From Halorientalis persicus (lineage in GTDB: Archaea > Halobacteriota > Halobacteria > Halobacteriales > Haloarculaceae), in NCBI RefSeq assembly GCF_900110215.1, contig NZ_FOCX01000001.1, positions 62,001 through 126,000 on the forward strand: 64,000 nucleotides of DNA, written 5' to 3'. The position numbers and the translations under genes were made by a program. This document shows, one piece after another, positions 16,549 through 24,749 of the stretch (position 1 is its first letter; each line of letters begins with the position of its first letter). The notes under the pieces were generated by a model. It was not told the DNA's origin. It ran no database searches and was given only the letters and a program-made list of their open reading frames with translations.

Positions 16549-16950
16549 CTACGCTCTGGCCTGAAGCCACGCCCTGGCTTCCGGAACGTCGGTCGCGAAC
16601 ATGGTCTCGATAGTGAGATCGGTGTAGGTCCGTGCAGTCTTGTCGAGTTCGAACTTCGCCAGACTGTCCTCGGGATAGACGACCGCGAGGGACTCGACGC
16701 CGGCCGACACCAGTTGTGGCACCCACTCCTCGCGGAGCCACTCGTCGTCAGCGGTAAACGAGTCCAGGGCCCGACAGTCACTGAGTATCTTCCTCGCGTC
16801 CCGGGCTTCGATCAGCGACAGCACGTCTTCCACCCCGTCCCGGAAGGCCTGTTCGGTCGGTGTTTCGTGCCACTCGTGGACCACGGCCGCCAGTTCCGGA
16901 TCCCACGAGACGGCGTACGCGTCCGATTCCACGTACGGTTCGGGCGACAT
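16549..16950 (-). CDS. SpoIIAA/STAS-like protein, paralogue A
   Basis: 133 aa. The pattern W-D-P-E-L...V-V-H-E-W-H...F-R-D-G-V-E-D-V-L-S-L-I-E...K-I-L-S-D-C-R...W-L-R-E-E-W-V-P-Q-L-V-S-A-G-V...A-V-V-Y-P-E, ending in an E-A-R-A-W-L helix, matches the SpoIIAA-like/STAS fold found in many bacteria. Those proteins are suspected anti-sigma antagonists or lipid/nucleotide binders, with no proven role in haloarchaea. ATG 16950 is chosen because it gives the same length and N-terminal strand as the neighbouring paralogue. First of three related genes within 1.8 kb, all on the minus strand. No switch serine is obvious. Confidence 0.65.
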   Translation of the reverse strand: MSPEPYVESDAYAVSWDPELAAVVHEWHETPTEQAFRDGVEDVLSLIEARDARKILSDCRALDSFTADDEWLREEWVPQLVSAGVESLAVVYPEDSLAKFELDKTARTYTDLTIETMFATDVPEARAWLQARA

Positions 16951-17051
16951 GGTTGCAAATAGACACTCGTGGCATTTGTAACCACACGTCCATTTTCCGC
17001 CTCCGATACTCAGATCGACAGTGACCTCGGGTAGCACGAGCGCCGCGTCGC

Positions 17052-17453
17052 TCACTTGGTTTGGAGCCATTTGCGTGCTTCCTCGAGGCCGTCGGTGAAC
17101 AGGCGTTCGAGGCCGGGGTGTGGCCGTTTGCGCGCGGACATATCGACGGTCGTCCTGGCCGGTCGGGCCTCGGGATAGACCACGGCCTTGTGCGTCAGGC
17201 CGGCGTCGACGGCCCGCGGTTGCCAGTCCGCCACCGTCCAGTCCTGATCCCCCTCGCTCATCAACCCCTGCTTCCGGGCGTCCACGAGTAACTTGGTCGC
17301 GTCCAGGTCGACGATCCGGTCCAGCACGCGTTCCATCACGTCCCGGTAGTCCTCGCCCCCCACATCGCCATCCCACTCGACGGTGATCGCCTCGGTCCGT
17401 TCGTCCCAGTGGACCGAGCAAACACCGGGCTGGCTGAACAGTTCCTCGACCAT
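17052..17453 (-). CDS. SpoIIAA/STAS-like protein, paralogue B
   Basis: 133 aa, same length and plan as paralogue A: W-D-E-R-T-E-A-I-T-V-E-W, Y-R-D-V-M-E-R-V-L-D-R-I-V-D-L, A-T-K-L-L-V-D-A-R-K, W-Q-P-R-A-V-D-A-G-L, A-V-V-Y-P-E and the closing E-A-R-K-W-L-Q. The shared V-V-Y-P-E and W-x-P-R/Q-x-V-x-A-G segments show common descent. The region between this gene and paralogue A (101 bp) contains its own AT-rich promoter-like sequence, so the genes may be transcribed separately. Biochemical function unknown. Confidence 0.65.
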   Translation of the reverse strand: MVEELFSQPGVCSVHWDERTEAITVEWDGDVGGEDYRDVMERVLDRIVDLDATKLLVDARKQGLMSEGDQDWTVADWQPRAVDAGLTHKAVVYPEARPARTTVDMSARKRPHPGLERLFTDGLEEARKWLQTK

Positions 17454-17578
17454 ACGAGATGGTAGTGGCCGTAGTGTCTTGTATACCACCCCCACAGACG
17501 AGAAAGCGGGGCCGCCGGAACGGCCCACGATGCCCGAGGTCGGTCGACAGCGGTTCGCGGACTAAGGGAATCAGTCCG

Positions 17579-17731
17579 TCAGGCTACGACGCCACAGCAG
17601 CGACAGCGTGACTCGCCAGCCGCTTCGTCCCATACCAGCGTCCCCTCCTCACAGTTGCGACAGGGGGCGTAACTCGCCGACGGTGCGTACGAGAGATCGG
17701 TTCCGGTGGACGGAGTCTGTGACTTCGACAT
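17579..17731 (-). CDS. Zinc-ribbon microprotein, 50 aa
   Basis: A short gene missed by length filters. It reads M-S-K-S-Q-T-P from ATG 17731 and has two metal knuckles, C-R-N-C (24-27) and C-R-C-C (43-46), separated by E-E-G-T-L-V-W-D-E, the classical zinc-ribbon spacing. Support for it being real: a TATA-like tctttat at 17761-17767 sits 30-36 nt upstream, ideal for a leaderless mRNA, and the spacer upstream is distinctly AT-rich. It lies inside the cluster of STAS-like genes on the same strand and may act with them. Confidence 0.6.
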   Translation of the reverse strand: MSKSQTPSTGTDLSYAPSASYAPCRNCEEGTLVWDEAAGESRCRCCGVVA

Positions 17732-17948
17732 TACAATCAACATATGCCCAACAGAGCGGGATAAAGATTGGCTATAAGGACAATAATATCTGAATTATGT
17801 CCCTAGATATGGCATCTAGTAGTAGCTTTGTTGTGTGTTCGTCAAGTGAATTGGATGGGAGTCCGTGAACGGTCAGTTCGGATCGAGAGTGCGCGTCCGG
17901 GATCGACGGTCGAAAGTAACGAAGCGGGGCTCTGAAGCGGCGTCGAGG
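17732..17948. promoter_or_regulatory. AT-rich spacer with TATA box and dyad
   Basis: 217 bp, one of the most AT-rich stretches in the window. On the minus strand it holds TATA-like tctttat (17761-17767) for the zinc-ribbon gene. Just upstream lies an imperfect inverted repeat, GGACAATAAT-atctga-ATTATGTCC (17778-17802), placed where a repressor or activator of that promoter would bind. No ORF of note. Confidence 0.5.
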
Positions 17949-18347
17949 TTATTGTTCGGCGATCCACTCGCGGGCTTCGTCCATGTCGTCGGTCATCCGG
18001 GACGTGTGGTCGTGCTCCTCGATGTCGACGATGTCGTCCAGGTTCATCTCCGCGATAGTGCTCTCTTCGTGGACCACGACGTGGTAGTCCGCGCCGATCT
18101 CGACGGCTCTGGGGAGCCACTCCTCCATGATGTATTCCTGGTCTTCGCGGTCGACGAGCGTCATGTCCCGGTGATCGATGAGGATCGTCTTGCTGTTTCG
18201 CTCCTCGGCCAGTTCGAGCATCGATCGTGCCCCCTCACGGAACAACTCGCCGTCGACGTACTTCTTCCACTCGTGGACGACCGATTCGATCTCCGGATCC
18301 CAGCGCGTCGTGAACGCCTCCGTCTCTCTGTACACCTGTTGTGACAT
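17949..18347 (-). CDS. SpoIIAA/STAS-like protein, paralogue C
   Basis: 132 aa. Same architecture as A and B: R-W-D-P-E-I-E-S-V-V-H-E-W-K-K, F-R-E-G-A-R-S-M-L-E-L-A-E, K-T-I-L-I-D-H-R-D-M, E-E-W-L-P-R-A-V-E-I-G-A, H-V-V-V-H-E and E-A-R-E-W-I. It is closest to paralogue A (shared W-D-P-E, V-V-H-E-W, F-R-E/D-G). The last helix region has an acidic insert. ATG 18347 is preceded by an AT-rich sequence (18360-18400). Function unknown; likely a small cytoplasmic signalling or stress-adaptor protein. Confidence 0.65.
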   Translation of the reverse strand: MSQQVYRETEAFTTRWDPEIESVVHEWKKYVDGELFREGARSMLELAEERNSKTILIDHRDMTLVDREDQEYIMEEWLPRAVEIGADYHVVVHEESTIAEMNLDDIVDIEEHDHTSRMTDDMDEAREWIAEQ

Positions 18348-18467
18348 ACGAGACCGTATCACGAATCCTGTAATATATCTATGGGAGACAGTATCAAGCG
18401 CGATAGCGAGGGGTTCGGAGACGGACGGTGATCGACGTGGTGAAAAAACGGGTCGGTCGTCGAGTCG

Positions 18468-20690
18468 TTACTGGAAGCCGATGCGGCCGCCACCGCTACG
18501 CTGTGCCTGGCCACCGCCGCCTTTGAACTCGTCTTCCATCTGCTGGAAGTAGTCGCGGATGTCCTCGTCGACGGTCGGCCGGACGCCCTCCATCGCCTGC
18601 CGGAAGTGACGCATCTCGACGACCTCGGCGTCGTCGTCCTCGCGCAGGGCCTCGATGGCCGCCTCGCGGCAGATGCTCTCCAGGTCGGACCCGACGTAGC
18701 CCTCGGAGATCTCGGCGATTTCCCGCAGGCTCACGTCCGCCGAGAGCGGCGTGTCCTGCGTGTGGATGCGGAGGATCTGCTCGCGGCCCTCCAGGTCGGG
18801 CTCGCCGATGTAGGTGAGCCGGTCGAACCGCCCCGACCGGATCAGGGCCGGGTCGATCATGTCCGGGCGGTTGGTCGCGCCGATGACCATCACGTCCTCC
18901 ATCTCCTCGAGCCCGTCGAGTTCCGTCAGGAGCTGGTTGACGACGCGCTCGGAGACGTTCGAGCCGACCTCGCCGCCTCGGGCGGGAGCCAGCGAGTCGA
19001 GTTCGTCGAAGAAGATGATCGTCGGCGCGACCTGCCGGGCCTTCCGGAAGGTCTGCCGGATCGCCTTCTCCGATTCCCCGACCCACTTGCTGAGCAACTG
19101 GGGCCCGCGCACGCTGATGAAGTTGGCGTCGGTCTCGTTGGCCACCGCCTTCGCCATCAGCGTCTTCCCGGTGCCGGGCGGGCCGTACAGCAACACGCCC
19201 GAGGGCGGGGTCACGCCCATGCGCTCGAACTTCTCGGGCTGGTTCATCGGCCACTCGACGGATTCTTGCACCTGCTCTTTGGCGTCTTCGAGGCCGCCGA
19301 CGTGGTCCCAGTTGATCTTGGGGAGTTCCACGAGGACCTCCCGCATCGCCGACGGCGAGACCTCGTTGAGCGCGCCCTTGAAGTCGTCGCGCTTGATGAT
19401 CATCCGGTCGATCAGGCTCGGCGGGATGTCCTCCTCGTCCAGGTCGATCTCCGGGAGGTAGCGGCGCAGGGCCTTCATCGCGGACTCCTTGGTCAGGCTC
19501 TCGATGTCCGCGCCGACGAAGCCGTGGGTCTCCTCGGCGAGCTTCGAGAGGTTCACGTCGTCGCTCAGGGGCATCCCGCGGGTGTGGATCTGGAGGATCT
19601 CCTCGCGACCCACCTCGTCGGGGACGCCGATCTCGATCTCGCGGTCGAACCGGCCCGGCCGGCGCAGGGCGGGGTCGACGGAGTCGACGCGGTTCGTCGC
19701 CGCGATGACGATGACCTGACCCCGACTTTCGAGGCCGTCCATCATCGTCAGCAACTGGGCGACGACCCGGCGCTCGACCTCGCCGGTCACGTCCTCGCGT
19801 TTGGGCGCGATGGAGTCGAGTTCGTCGATGAAGATGATCGAGGGCGCTTCCTCGCTGGCGTCCTCGAAGATCTCGCGTAACTGCTGTTCGGACTCACCGT
19901 AGTACTTCGAGATGATCTCCGGGCCGGCGATGGAGAAGAAACTCGCGGAGGTCTCGTTGGCCACCGCCTTCGCGAGCAGAGTCTTCCCGGTCCCGGGTGG
20001 CCCGTGGAGCAGGACGCCCTGTGGGGGCTCGATCCCCAGTTTCTTGAAGATCTGGGGGTGTTTCATCGGGAGTTCGACCATCTCCCGGACCCGCTGGATC
20101 TCGTTTTGCAGGCCGCCGATGTCCTCGTAGGTGATGCCACCACCGGTCTTCTCGAAGCCGCTGATGGGCTCTTCGCGGAGTTCCACGTCGGTGTCCTCGG
20201 TGATGAGGACGACCCCTTCGGGCTCGGTCTCGACGGCGATCAGCGGGATCGCCTGGCCCGGCGAGCGCATGAACGGATGGTTCGTGCTGCTCATCACGGG
20301 CACGATGTCGCGCTCGACGACCGGCCGCTTGAGGATCTGGCGTTTGACCATACCGGCGGCGTCGGAGCCGAACTGCACGGACGCCTCTTCCGGCGGTGCC
20401 AGTACGAGTTCGTCGGCTTTTTCGGCCTCGGCTTTGCGGATGGTGACGCGCTCGCCGATGCCCACGTCGGCGTTCTGGCGCGTGAACCCGTCGATTCGGA
20501 CGGTGTCGGTGTTCCAGTCCTGTCGGTCCGCGCGCCAGACCTTCGCGGCGGTGGTGTCGCTCCCTTCGATCTCGATGATGTCACCCGGCGAGAGCTTGAG
20601 ATGCAACAGCGTGTCGGGGTCGAGGCGGGCGATACCGCGTCCCGAGTCGTTCGGGTACGCCTTCGCCACCTCTAGTTGAACTTCATTCAT
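18468..20690 (-). CDS. cdc48: AAA+ ATPase Cdc48/VAT (p97 family)
   Basis: Hexameric unfoldase that extracts or unfolds proteins for degradation. 740 aa. N-terminal double-psi barrel and Cdc48_2 region (1-180), D1 ring with Walker A at 230-237 (G-P-P-G-T-G-K-T) and Walker B F-I-D-E (287-290), D2 ring with Walker A at 503-510 and a matching F-F-D-E. Both arginine-finger regions (R-P-G-R-F-D / R-S-G-R-F-D) are intact. The tail ends in a Gly-rich stretch (G-G-G-G-Q-A-Q) before R-I-G-F-Q. Monocistronic; most haloarchaea carry more than one paralogue. Confidence 0.95.
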   Translation of the reverse strand: MNEVQLEVAKAYPNDSGRGIARLDPDTLLHLKLSPGDIIEIEGSDTTAAKVWRADRQDWNTDTVRIDGFTRQNADVGIGERVTIRKAEAEKADELVLAPPEEASVQFGSDAAGMVKRQILKRPVVERDIVPVMSSTNHPFMRSPGQAIPLIAVETEPEGVVLITEDTDVELREEPISGFEKTGGGITYEDIGGLQNEIQRVREMVELPMKHPQIFKKLGIEPPQGVLLHGPPGTGKTLLAKAVANETSASFFSIAGPEIISKYYGESEQQLREIFEDASEEAPSIIFIDELDSIAPKREDVTGEVERRVVAQLLTMMDGLESRGQVIVIAATNRVDSVDPALRRPGRFDREIEIGVPDEVGREEILQIHTRGMPLSDDVNLSKLAEETHGFVGADIESLTKESAMKALRRYLPEIDLDEEDIPPSLIDRMIIKRDDFKGALNEVSPSAMREVLVELPKINWDHVGGLEDAKEQVQESVEWPMNQPEKFERMGVTPPSGVLLYGPPGTGKTLMAKAVANETDANFISVRGPQLLSKWVGESEKAIRQTFRKARQVAPTIIFFDELDSLAPARGGEVGSNVSERVVNQLLTELDGLEEMEDVMVIGATNRPDMIDPALIRSGRFDRLTYIGEPDLEGREQILRIHTQDTPLSADVSLREIAEISEGYVGSDLESICREAAIEALREDDDAEVVEMRHFRQAMEGVRPTVDEDIRDYFQQMEDEFKGGGGQAQRSGGGRIGFQ

Positions 20691-20777
20691 ACTCTGTGGG
20701 GATGTAGCACACTCGGGTACGCCGGGAGATATGCTTTTTGCTACCGGTGGTCCACTCGCCGTGTCCTTGCCGGTCGG

Positions 20778-21431
20778 TTACCGCTCGCCGCCCCCATCCG
20801 AAATCACGTCCGCGACCCGGTTCAGGTCAGCCACAGTCACGTCCCCGTGCCTGAGAACCGACGGCTCGCCCGAGAGATCCAGGATCGTACTCGACTCGGT
20901 GGTCCCCCGGGGGCCGCCCTCGATCAGGTAGTCGACGTTCGCGCCGACCTGCTCGCGCGCGAACGCCAGATCGACCAGTCGGTCGTCGGCCTCGCCCGCT
21001 CTGTTCGCCGAGGTCATCGCGACCGGGCGGTCGAGGTGACTCGCCAGTTCCCGCCAGGTTGGGTTGGAGAGACAACCGATGGCCACGGTCCCGTCTTTTC
21101 GGACCCGCTCGTGGGGCACCGCGTCGGTCGCCCGCAGGACGAGGTTGAGCGGCCCCGGCCAGAACGCCTCGACGAACCGCTCGGCCAGCTCCGGGTTCTC
21201 GTGGGTGCCGTACGTCCGCCACGTCTCCGGGTCGCGCACGAACATGGTCAGCGGTTTCTCGGGCGGTCGGTCGGTCATCTCGTAGACGCGCTCGATTGGC
21301 TCGTCCTGCCAGGGATCGACGGTGAGCGCGAGGTTCGTGTCCGAGGGAGCCACGACGACCCCGCCGTCGGCGATGCAGTCGGCGGCCCGCCGCAGGTTCC
21401 CGCTCGTCGGCTCAAGCACCGGCGCGTCCAT
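20778..21431 (-). CDS. Sua5/YrdC-family (L-threonylcarbamoyladenylate synthase-like) protein
   Basis: 217 aa. The YrdC fold is recognised by G-G-V-V-V-A-P-S-D-T, K-P-L-T-M-F-V-R-D, the W-P-G-P-L-N-L-V-L segment, V-A-I-G-C-L-S-N-P and the M-T-S-A-N-R-A-G loop. Canonical Sua5 has P-T-D-T-x-Y-G-L at the ATP/threonine site; here P-S-D-T-N-L-A-L deviates. The C-terminal SUA5 extension is absent. It may make the t6A precursor or be a YciO-type paralogue with altered substrate. Lies alone between cdc48 and an MFS gene. Confidence 0.75.
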   Translation of the reverse strand: MDAPVLEPTSGNLRRAADCIADGGVVVAPSDTNLALTVDPWQDEPIERVYEMTDRPPEKPLTMFVRDPETWRTYGTHENPELAERFVEAFWPGPLNLVLRATDAVPHERVRKDGTVAIGCLSNPTWRELASHLDRPVAMTSANRAGEADDRLVDLAFAREQVGANVDYLIEGGPRGTTESSTILDLSGEPSVLRHGDVTVADLNRVADVISDGGGER

Positions 21432-21470
21432 ACCGTCGTGTCGTCGAGCCGGAAGGAGAAAGCTACCGGT

Positions 21471-22688
21471 TCAGGCAGTCCGGCGAGTGGCGAGCCCCGC
21501 GCCCAGCGCCAGCACGCCACCGCCGGCGGCGACGGCCGCGGCCCCGAACACGCCACGGACGCCGAAGACAGGGACGAGCGGCCCGAACAGGACGGGAGCG
21601 AGGAACTGCCCGACGTAGCCCGCAGAGGCGAGGTAGGAACTGAACTGCCCCTGCCGGTCGGCGGGCGCGAGCGCCTCGACCCAGGAAAACGCCGAGGGAA
21701 AGACCAGCCCCAGCCCGAGGCCGAACCCGACGACGGGCGGGACGGCCGCGAGCGGCGAGTCGGCGACCGTCGCCGTCGCGAACGCACCGAGCCACAGGGC
21801 GAAGGCCGCGACCACGAGGACGTGCCGGCGCACCCGCTGGACGAGCCGGCCGTACAGCGCGGCCGAGACGCCGCCGGCCGCGCCGTTGGCGGCCAGGTAC
21901 AGACTGATCGACAGCGAGGACGTGGTCCCGATCCCCGCGAGCAACTGCGGGTAGAACACGACGATGCTGTACAGGAGTGCGTTCGCCCCGAAGTACAGCA
22001 GGTACACCGCCAGCAGTGCGGGGCGTCGTCGAACGACGGCGAGGACACCGGCCACTCCGGCCGCAGGTGTGCCCCCACTCTCCGGGTCGGAACCCCCGTC
22101 ACCGCTCCCATCGGCGGCCGCCCCGGCTGGGCCGTACTCGGGGATCAGCGCCACCGCCAGCAGGCCGAGCGGGAGCGCGATCAGGTAGACGCCGAAGGGG
22201 AGTTGCCAGGAGACGGTGCCCAGCGCGCCACCGACCAGCGGCCAGACGGCCGCGCCGGCACTGTTGGCCCCACTGCGCAGGCCCAGCGCCCGATCCATCC
22301 GCTGGCCCTCGAAGCGCTCGTAGATCAGCACGGTGATCCCCGTGTAGACGAAGGCGGTGCCGACGCCAAGCACCGCCCGGGAGAGCAGGAGCGGGCCGAA
22401 CGCGTCGATCACCAGCCCCGCGCTCCCGCCGACGGCGTACAGCAGGAGGCCGGCGACGAACGGGCGGCGCGGGCCCACCCGGTCGATGATCGATCCCGCG
22501 ATGGGACTCACGAGGACGATCAACGCGCCGTGGGTCGTGATGATGAGGCCGGCCGCCGACTCGGAGACGCCCAGTCCGTCCTGAATGGCCGGGACGACGG
22601 GGCCCAAAATTGCGCCGGCCATCACGGTCAGCGTGGCCGCGGCGACGACGATCCACAGCGTCGCCCGCGTGCCCGACGACTCCGTCAT
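21471..22688 (-). CDS. Major facilitator superfamily transporter
   Basis: 405 aa with twelve hydrophobic helices. The loop after helix 2 carries the MFS A-motif-like G-S-I-I-D-R-V-G-P-R-R-P-F, and D-R-A-L-G-L-R-S-G-A follows in the 4-5 region. A Gly/Asp-rich cytoplasmic loop (about 195-215) separates the two six-helix halves. The type resembles drug or small-metabolite exporters; no substrate can be assigned. It precedes a run of three small membrane protein genes on the same strand, separated by 32 nt, so co-transcription is possible. Confidence 0.85.
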   Translation of the reverse strand: MTESSGTRATLWIVVAAATLTVMAGAILGPVVPAIQDGLGVSESAAGLIITTHGALIVLVSPIAGSIIDRVGPRRPFVAGLLLYAVGGSAGLVIDAFGPLLLSRAVLGVGTAFVYTGITVLIYERFEGQRMDRALGLRSGANSAGAAVWPLVGGALGTVSWQLPFGVYLIALPLGLLAVALIPEYGPAGAAADGSGDGGSDPESGGTPAAGVAGVLAVVRRRPALLAVYLLYFGANALLYSIVVFYPQLLAGIGTTSSLSISLYLAANGAAGGVSAALYGRLVQRVRRHVLVVAAFALWLGAFATATVADSPLAAVPPVVGFGLGLGLVFPSAFSWVEALAPADRQGQFSSYLASAGYVGQFLAPVLFGPLVPVFGVRGVFGAAAVAAGGGVLALGAGLATRRTA

Positions 22689-22720
22689 CGGCGGGAGTTG
22701 GGGAGCCCGGGTCTACGGGG

Positions 22721-22879
22721 TTACGGTTCCTCTCCGGGGAGCCAGCCGCGCCACCGGGGCCAGTCGGTGCGACCGAACAGGTAGCCGATCACGAGGCCAA
22801 GTGCGAACAGGAGCAGCGGATGGAACTCCGGGCCGGCCGGTTCGGGGGGCCTGAACAGCACGGGGCCGACGGGTACCAT
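22721..22879 (-). CDS. Small one-helix membrane protein, 52 aa
   Basis: One hydrophobic helix (about 18-34, H-P-L-L-L-F-A-L-G-L-V-I-G-Y-L-F-G) flanked by a Pro-rich start and a Trp/Arg-rich tail (W-P-R-W-R-G-W). Too short for most gene callers, but the codon bias is haloarchaeal. It sits between the MFS gene and two further small membrane genes in the same orientation. No known family. Confidence 0.5.
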   Translation of the reverse strand: MVPVGPVLFRPPEPAGPEFHPLLLFALGLVIGYLFGRTDWPRWRGWLPGEEP

Positions 22880-22905
22880 ACCGTCCAGTCCCGGCGGTCC
22901 CGTTG

Positions 22906-23097
22906 TCAATCTTTTTCGGCGGACTGGTCCTCACCCGCGTCGGGGATGTGGAGGAGATTCGACCGGACCCACGACACGGCACCGCCACAGAAGAACGCGT
23001 AGCAGATCACAAACGCGAGCAGCAGGAGTGGCACGACCGGACTCGGGCCGTTGGGAGCCTCGGGGATAAAAAGCAGGGTCGCCAGTAGCGCGACCAT
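22906..23097 (-). CDS. Small two-helix membrane protein, 63 aa
   Basis: Hydrophobic segments at about 2-12 and 20-40 separated by P-E-A-P-N-G-P-S-P, then an acidic tail. ATG 23097 follows the upstream gene stop (23099) with a 1-nt gap, so it is very likely translated from the same message. No recognised domain; contains two Cys in the second helix region. Confidence 0.5.
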   Translation of the reverse strand: MVALLATLLFIPEAPNGPSPVVPLLLLAFVICYAFFCGGAVSWVRSNLLHIPDAGEDQSAEKD

Positions 23098-23098
23098 G

Positions 23099-23359
23099 CT
23101 ACGGCGATGCGCCCTCCCGGCTCTCGGTGAGCGAGTCGTCCGGCTCCGGATTCCCGTCGGCGTCGGCCTCGTCGTCGTGGTCTGCGTGTACGTCCGGGTC
23201 TCGACCACGCAGCCAGCTCCGTTTCACCCCGCGGGCGAGCAACAGGAGCGTCACGAGGACGTACCCGAGCAACACGACTGGCGTCGTGGCGTTGGACCGG
23301 TCGAGCGAGGGGACCACGAGCGTCGGGTCGGTCGGGATCAGTGGCGACACGACAATCAC
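23099..23359 (-). CDS. Small membrane protein with His/Asp-rich tail, 86 aa
   Basis: A GTG start at 23359 gives one clear helix (about 28-44, V-V-L-L-G-Y-V-L-V-T-L-L-L-L-A), a basic stop-transfer (R-G-V-K-R-S-W-L-R-G-R) and a highly acidic tail with interspersed His (H-A-D-H-D-D-E-A-D-A-D-G). Such a tail could chelate divalent metal. First of three small membrane genes. It lies divergent from larC across 139 bp, so a link to nickel handling is possible but only inferred. Confidence 0.5.
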   Translation of the reverse strand: MIVVSPLIPTDPTLVVPSLDRSNATTPVVLLGYVLVTLLLLARGVKRSWLRGRDPDVHADHDDEADADGNPEPDDSLTESREGASP

Positions 23360-23498
23360 TCATCCGGTTCTGGGAGGGGTAAGACTGACCCCCGATATTG
23401 CCGGGTGCCTACGAGGGGGTGGGATACCGGGGCCTGCCCGAGTCCGTCGCCGACTGCGGGACCGAACGGTTTTCCGGGGCCGCGACCGTTGCACGGGT

Positions 23499-24749
23499 AT
23501 GCGAACACTCGCGTTCGACGGCCGGATGGGGGCCAGCGGCGATATGCTGCTGGGGGCACTGCTCGCGGCCGGTGCCGACCGCGACGCCCTCGCGCCCGTC
23601 GAGGACGCCACGGCTCTCGACGTGACCTACGCGGTCCGGACCGTCGAGAAGACCGGCATCAGCGCGACCGCGGTCGACGTGCTGATGGCCGACGACGAGA
23701 CTGACGATCACGACCACAGCCACGATCACACCCACGCGGAGGGCCACGGGCCACACCGCACGTACGCGGACGTCGTCGAGATCGTCGACGGGATGGACCT
23801 GCCTGCCCGCGTCGCGGCCGACGCACTGGCGATCTTCGAGATTCTGGGGGAAGCCGAGGCCGCCGTCCACGGCACGGACATCGAGGACACCCACTTCCAC
23901 GAGGTCGGGGCCGACGACGCCATCGCCGACGTGGTCGGGGCTTGCCTGTTGCTCGACGACCTCGGCGTCGACCGGATCGTGACGACGCCACTGTCGACCG
24001 GGGGCGGCGAGGTGTCGATGAGCCACGGGACCTACCCGGTCCCGACGCCTGCCGTCGTCGAGATTGCCGAACGCGCCGACTGGGCGCTCCGTGGCGGCCC
24101 GGTCGACGCGGAACTCCTGACCCCGACCGGCGCGGCGATCCTCGCCCACGTCGCTGATGGGGTCGAGCGACTCCCCTCGCTCCGGGTCGACACCTCGGGC
24201 TACGGCGCGGGCGGCTACGACTTCGACGACTACCCCAACGTCCTCCGGGCGGTCCTCGGAGACGGCACGGGCGGCCTCCAGCGCGACGAGATCACCGTGC
24301 TGGAGACGAACCTCGACGACGCACCGCCCGAAGTTCTCGGCGGCCTGCAGGAGCGCCTCGCCGACGCGGGCGCGCGGGACGTGTCCATCGTCCCGCTCAC
24401 GATGAAGAAGTCCCGGCCGGGTCACCTCGTGAAGGTGATCGCGAAGCCCGAGGACGCCGACAGGGTCGCCCGCAGACTGGCCGAGGAGACGGGGACGCTC
24501 GGTGTTCGGGAACACGGTGCGGGCCACCGCTGGGTCGCCTCGCGGGAGGTCGAGACCGCGACGCTCACCGTCGACGGGAGCGAGTACGATGTGGACGTGA
24601 AGCGGGCCAGCGATACCGATGGCGCGGTCTACGATCTAAGTGCCGAGTACGACGACGCGCTGGCGGTCGCGCGCGCGACCGGCCTGCCCGTCCGTGAAGT
24701 GATGCAGCGGGCTGAAGCGGTCGTCCGGGACGGGGACGGAGAAAGTTAG
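23499..24749 (+). CDS. larC: LarC-type nickel-insertion protein (DUF111)
   Basis: LarC inserts nickel into the pincer nucleotide cofactor used by lactate racemase-type enzymes. 416 aa. The start M-R-T-L-A-F-D-G-R-M-G-A-S-G-D-M is the family hallmark. A His-rich loop (about 71-86: H-D-H-S-H-D-H-T-H...H-G-P-H) would hold nickel. H-F-H-E-V-G-A-D-D-A-I-A-D is conserved. The C-terminal half (L-E-T-N-L-D-D-A-P-P-E, M-K-K-S-R-P-G) is in the same frame, so no programmed frameshift is needed, unlike the LarC1/LarC2 pair of lactobacilli. LarB, LarE and LarA are not in the window. Start ATG 23499 is set by the conserved N-terminus. Confidence 0.9.
   Translation: MRTLAFDGRMGASGDMLLGALLAAGADRDALAPVEDATALDVTYAVRTVEKTGISATAVDVLMADDETDDHDHSHDHTHAEGHGPHRTYADVVEIVDGMDLPARVAADALAIFEILGEAEAAVHGTDIEDTHFHEVGADDAIADVVGACLLLDDLGVDRIVTTPLSTGGGEVSMSHGTYPVPTPAVVEIAERADWALRGGPVDAELLTPTGAAILAHVADGVERLPSLRVDTSGYGAGGYDFDDYPNVLRAVLGDGTGGLQRDEITVLETNLDDAPPEVLGGLQERLADAGARDVSIVPLTMKKSRPGHLVKVIAKPEDADRVARRLAEETGTLGVREHGAGHRWVASREVETATLTVDGSEYDVDVKRASDTDGAVYDLSAEYDDALAVARATGLPVREVMQRAEAVVRDGDGES

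Noticed and set aside
20676-22784. 702-codon open frame on the plus strand over the YrdC and MFS genes
   Set aside because: Arg/Gly/Asp-rich repetitive translation without any fold; it is the antisense of two well-supported genes.
23499-24749. Programmed frameshift in larC
   Set aside because: Both halves of the protein are in one uninterrupted frame here, so no frameshift is needed.
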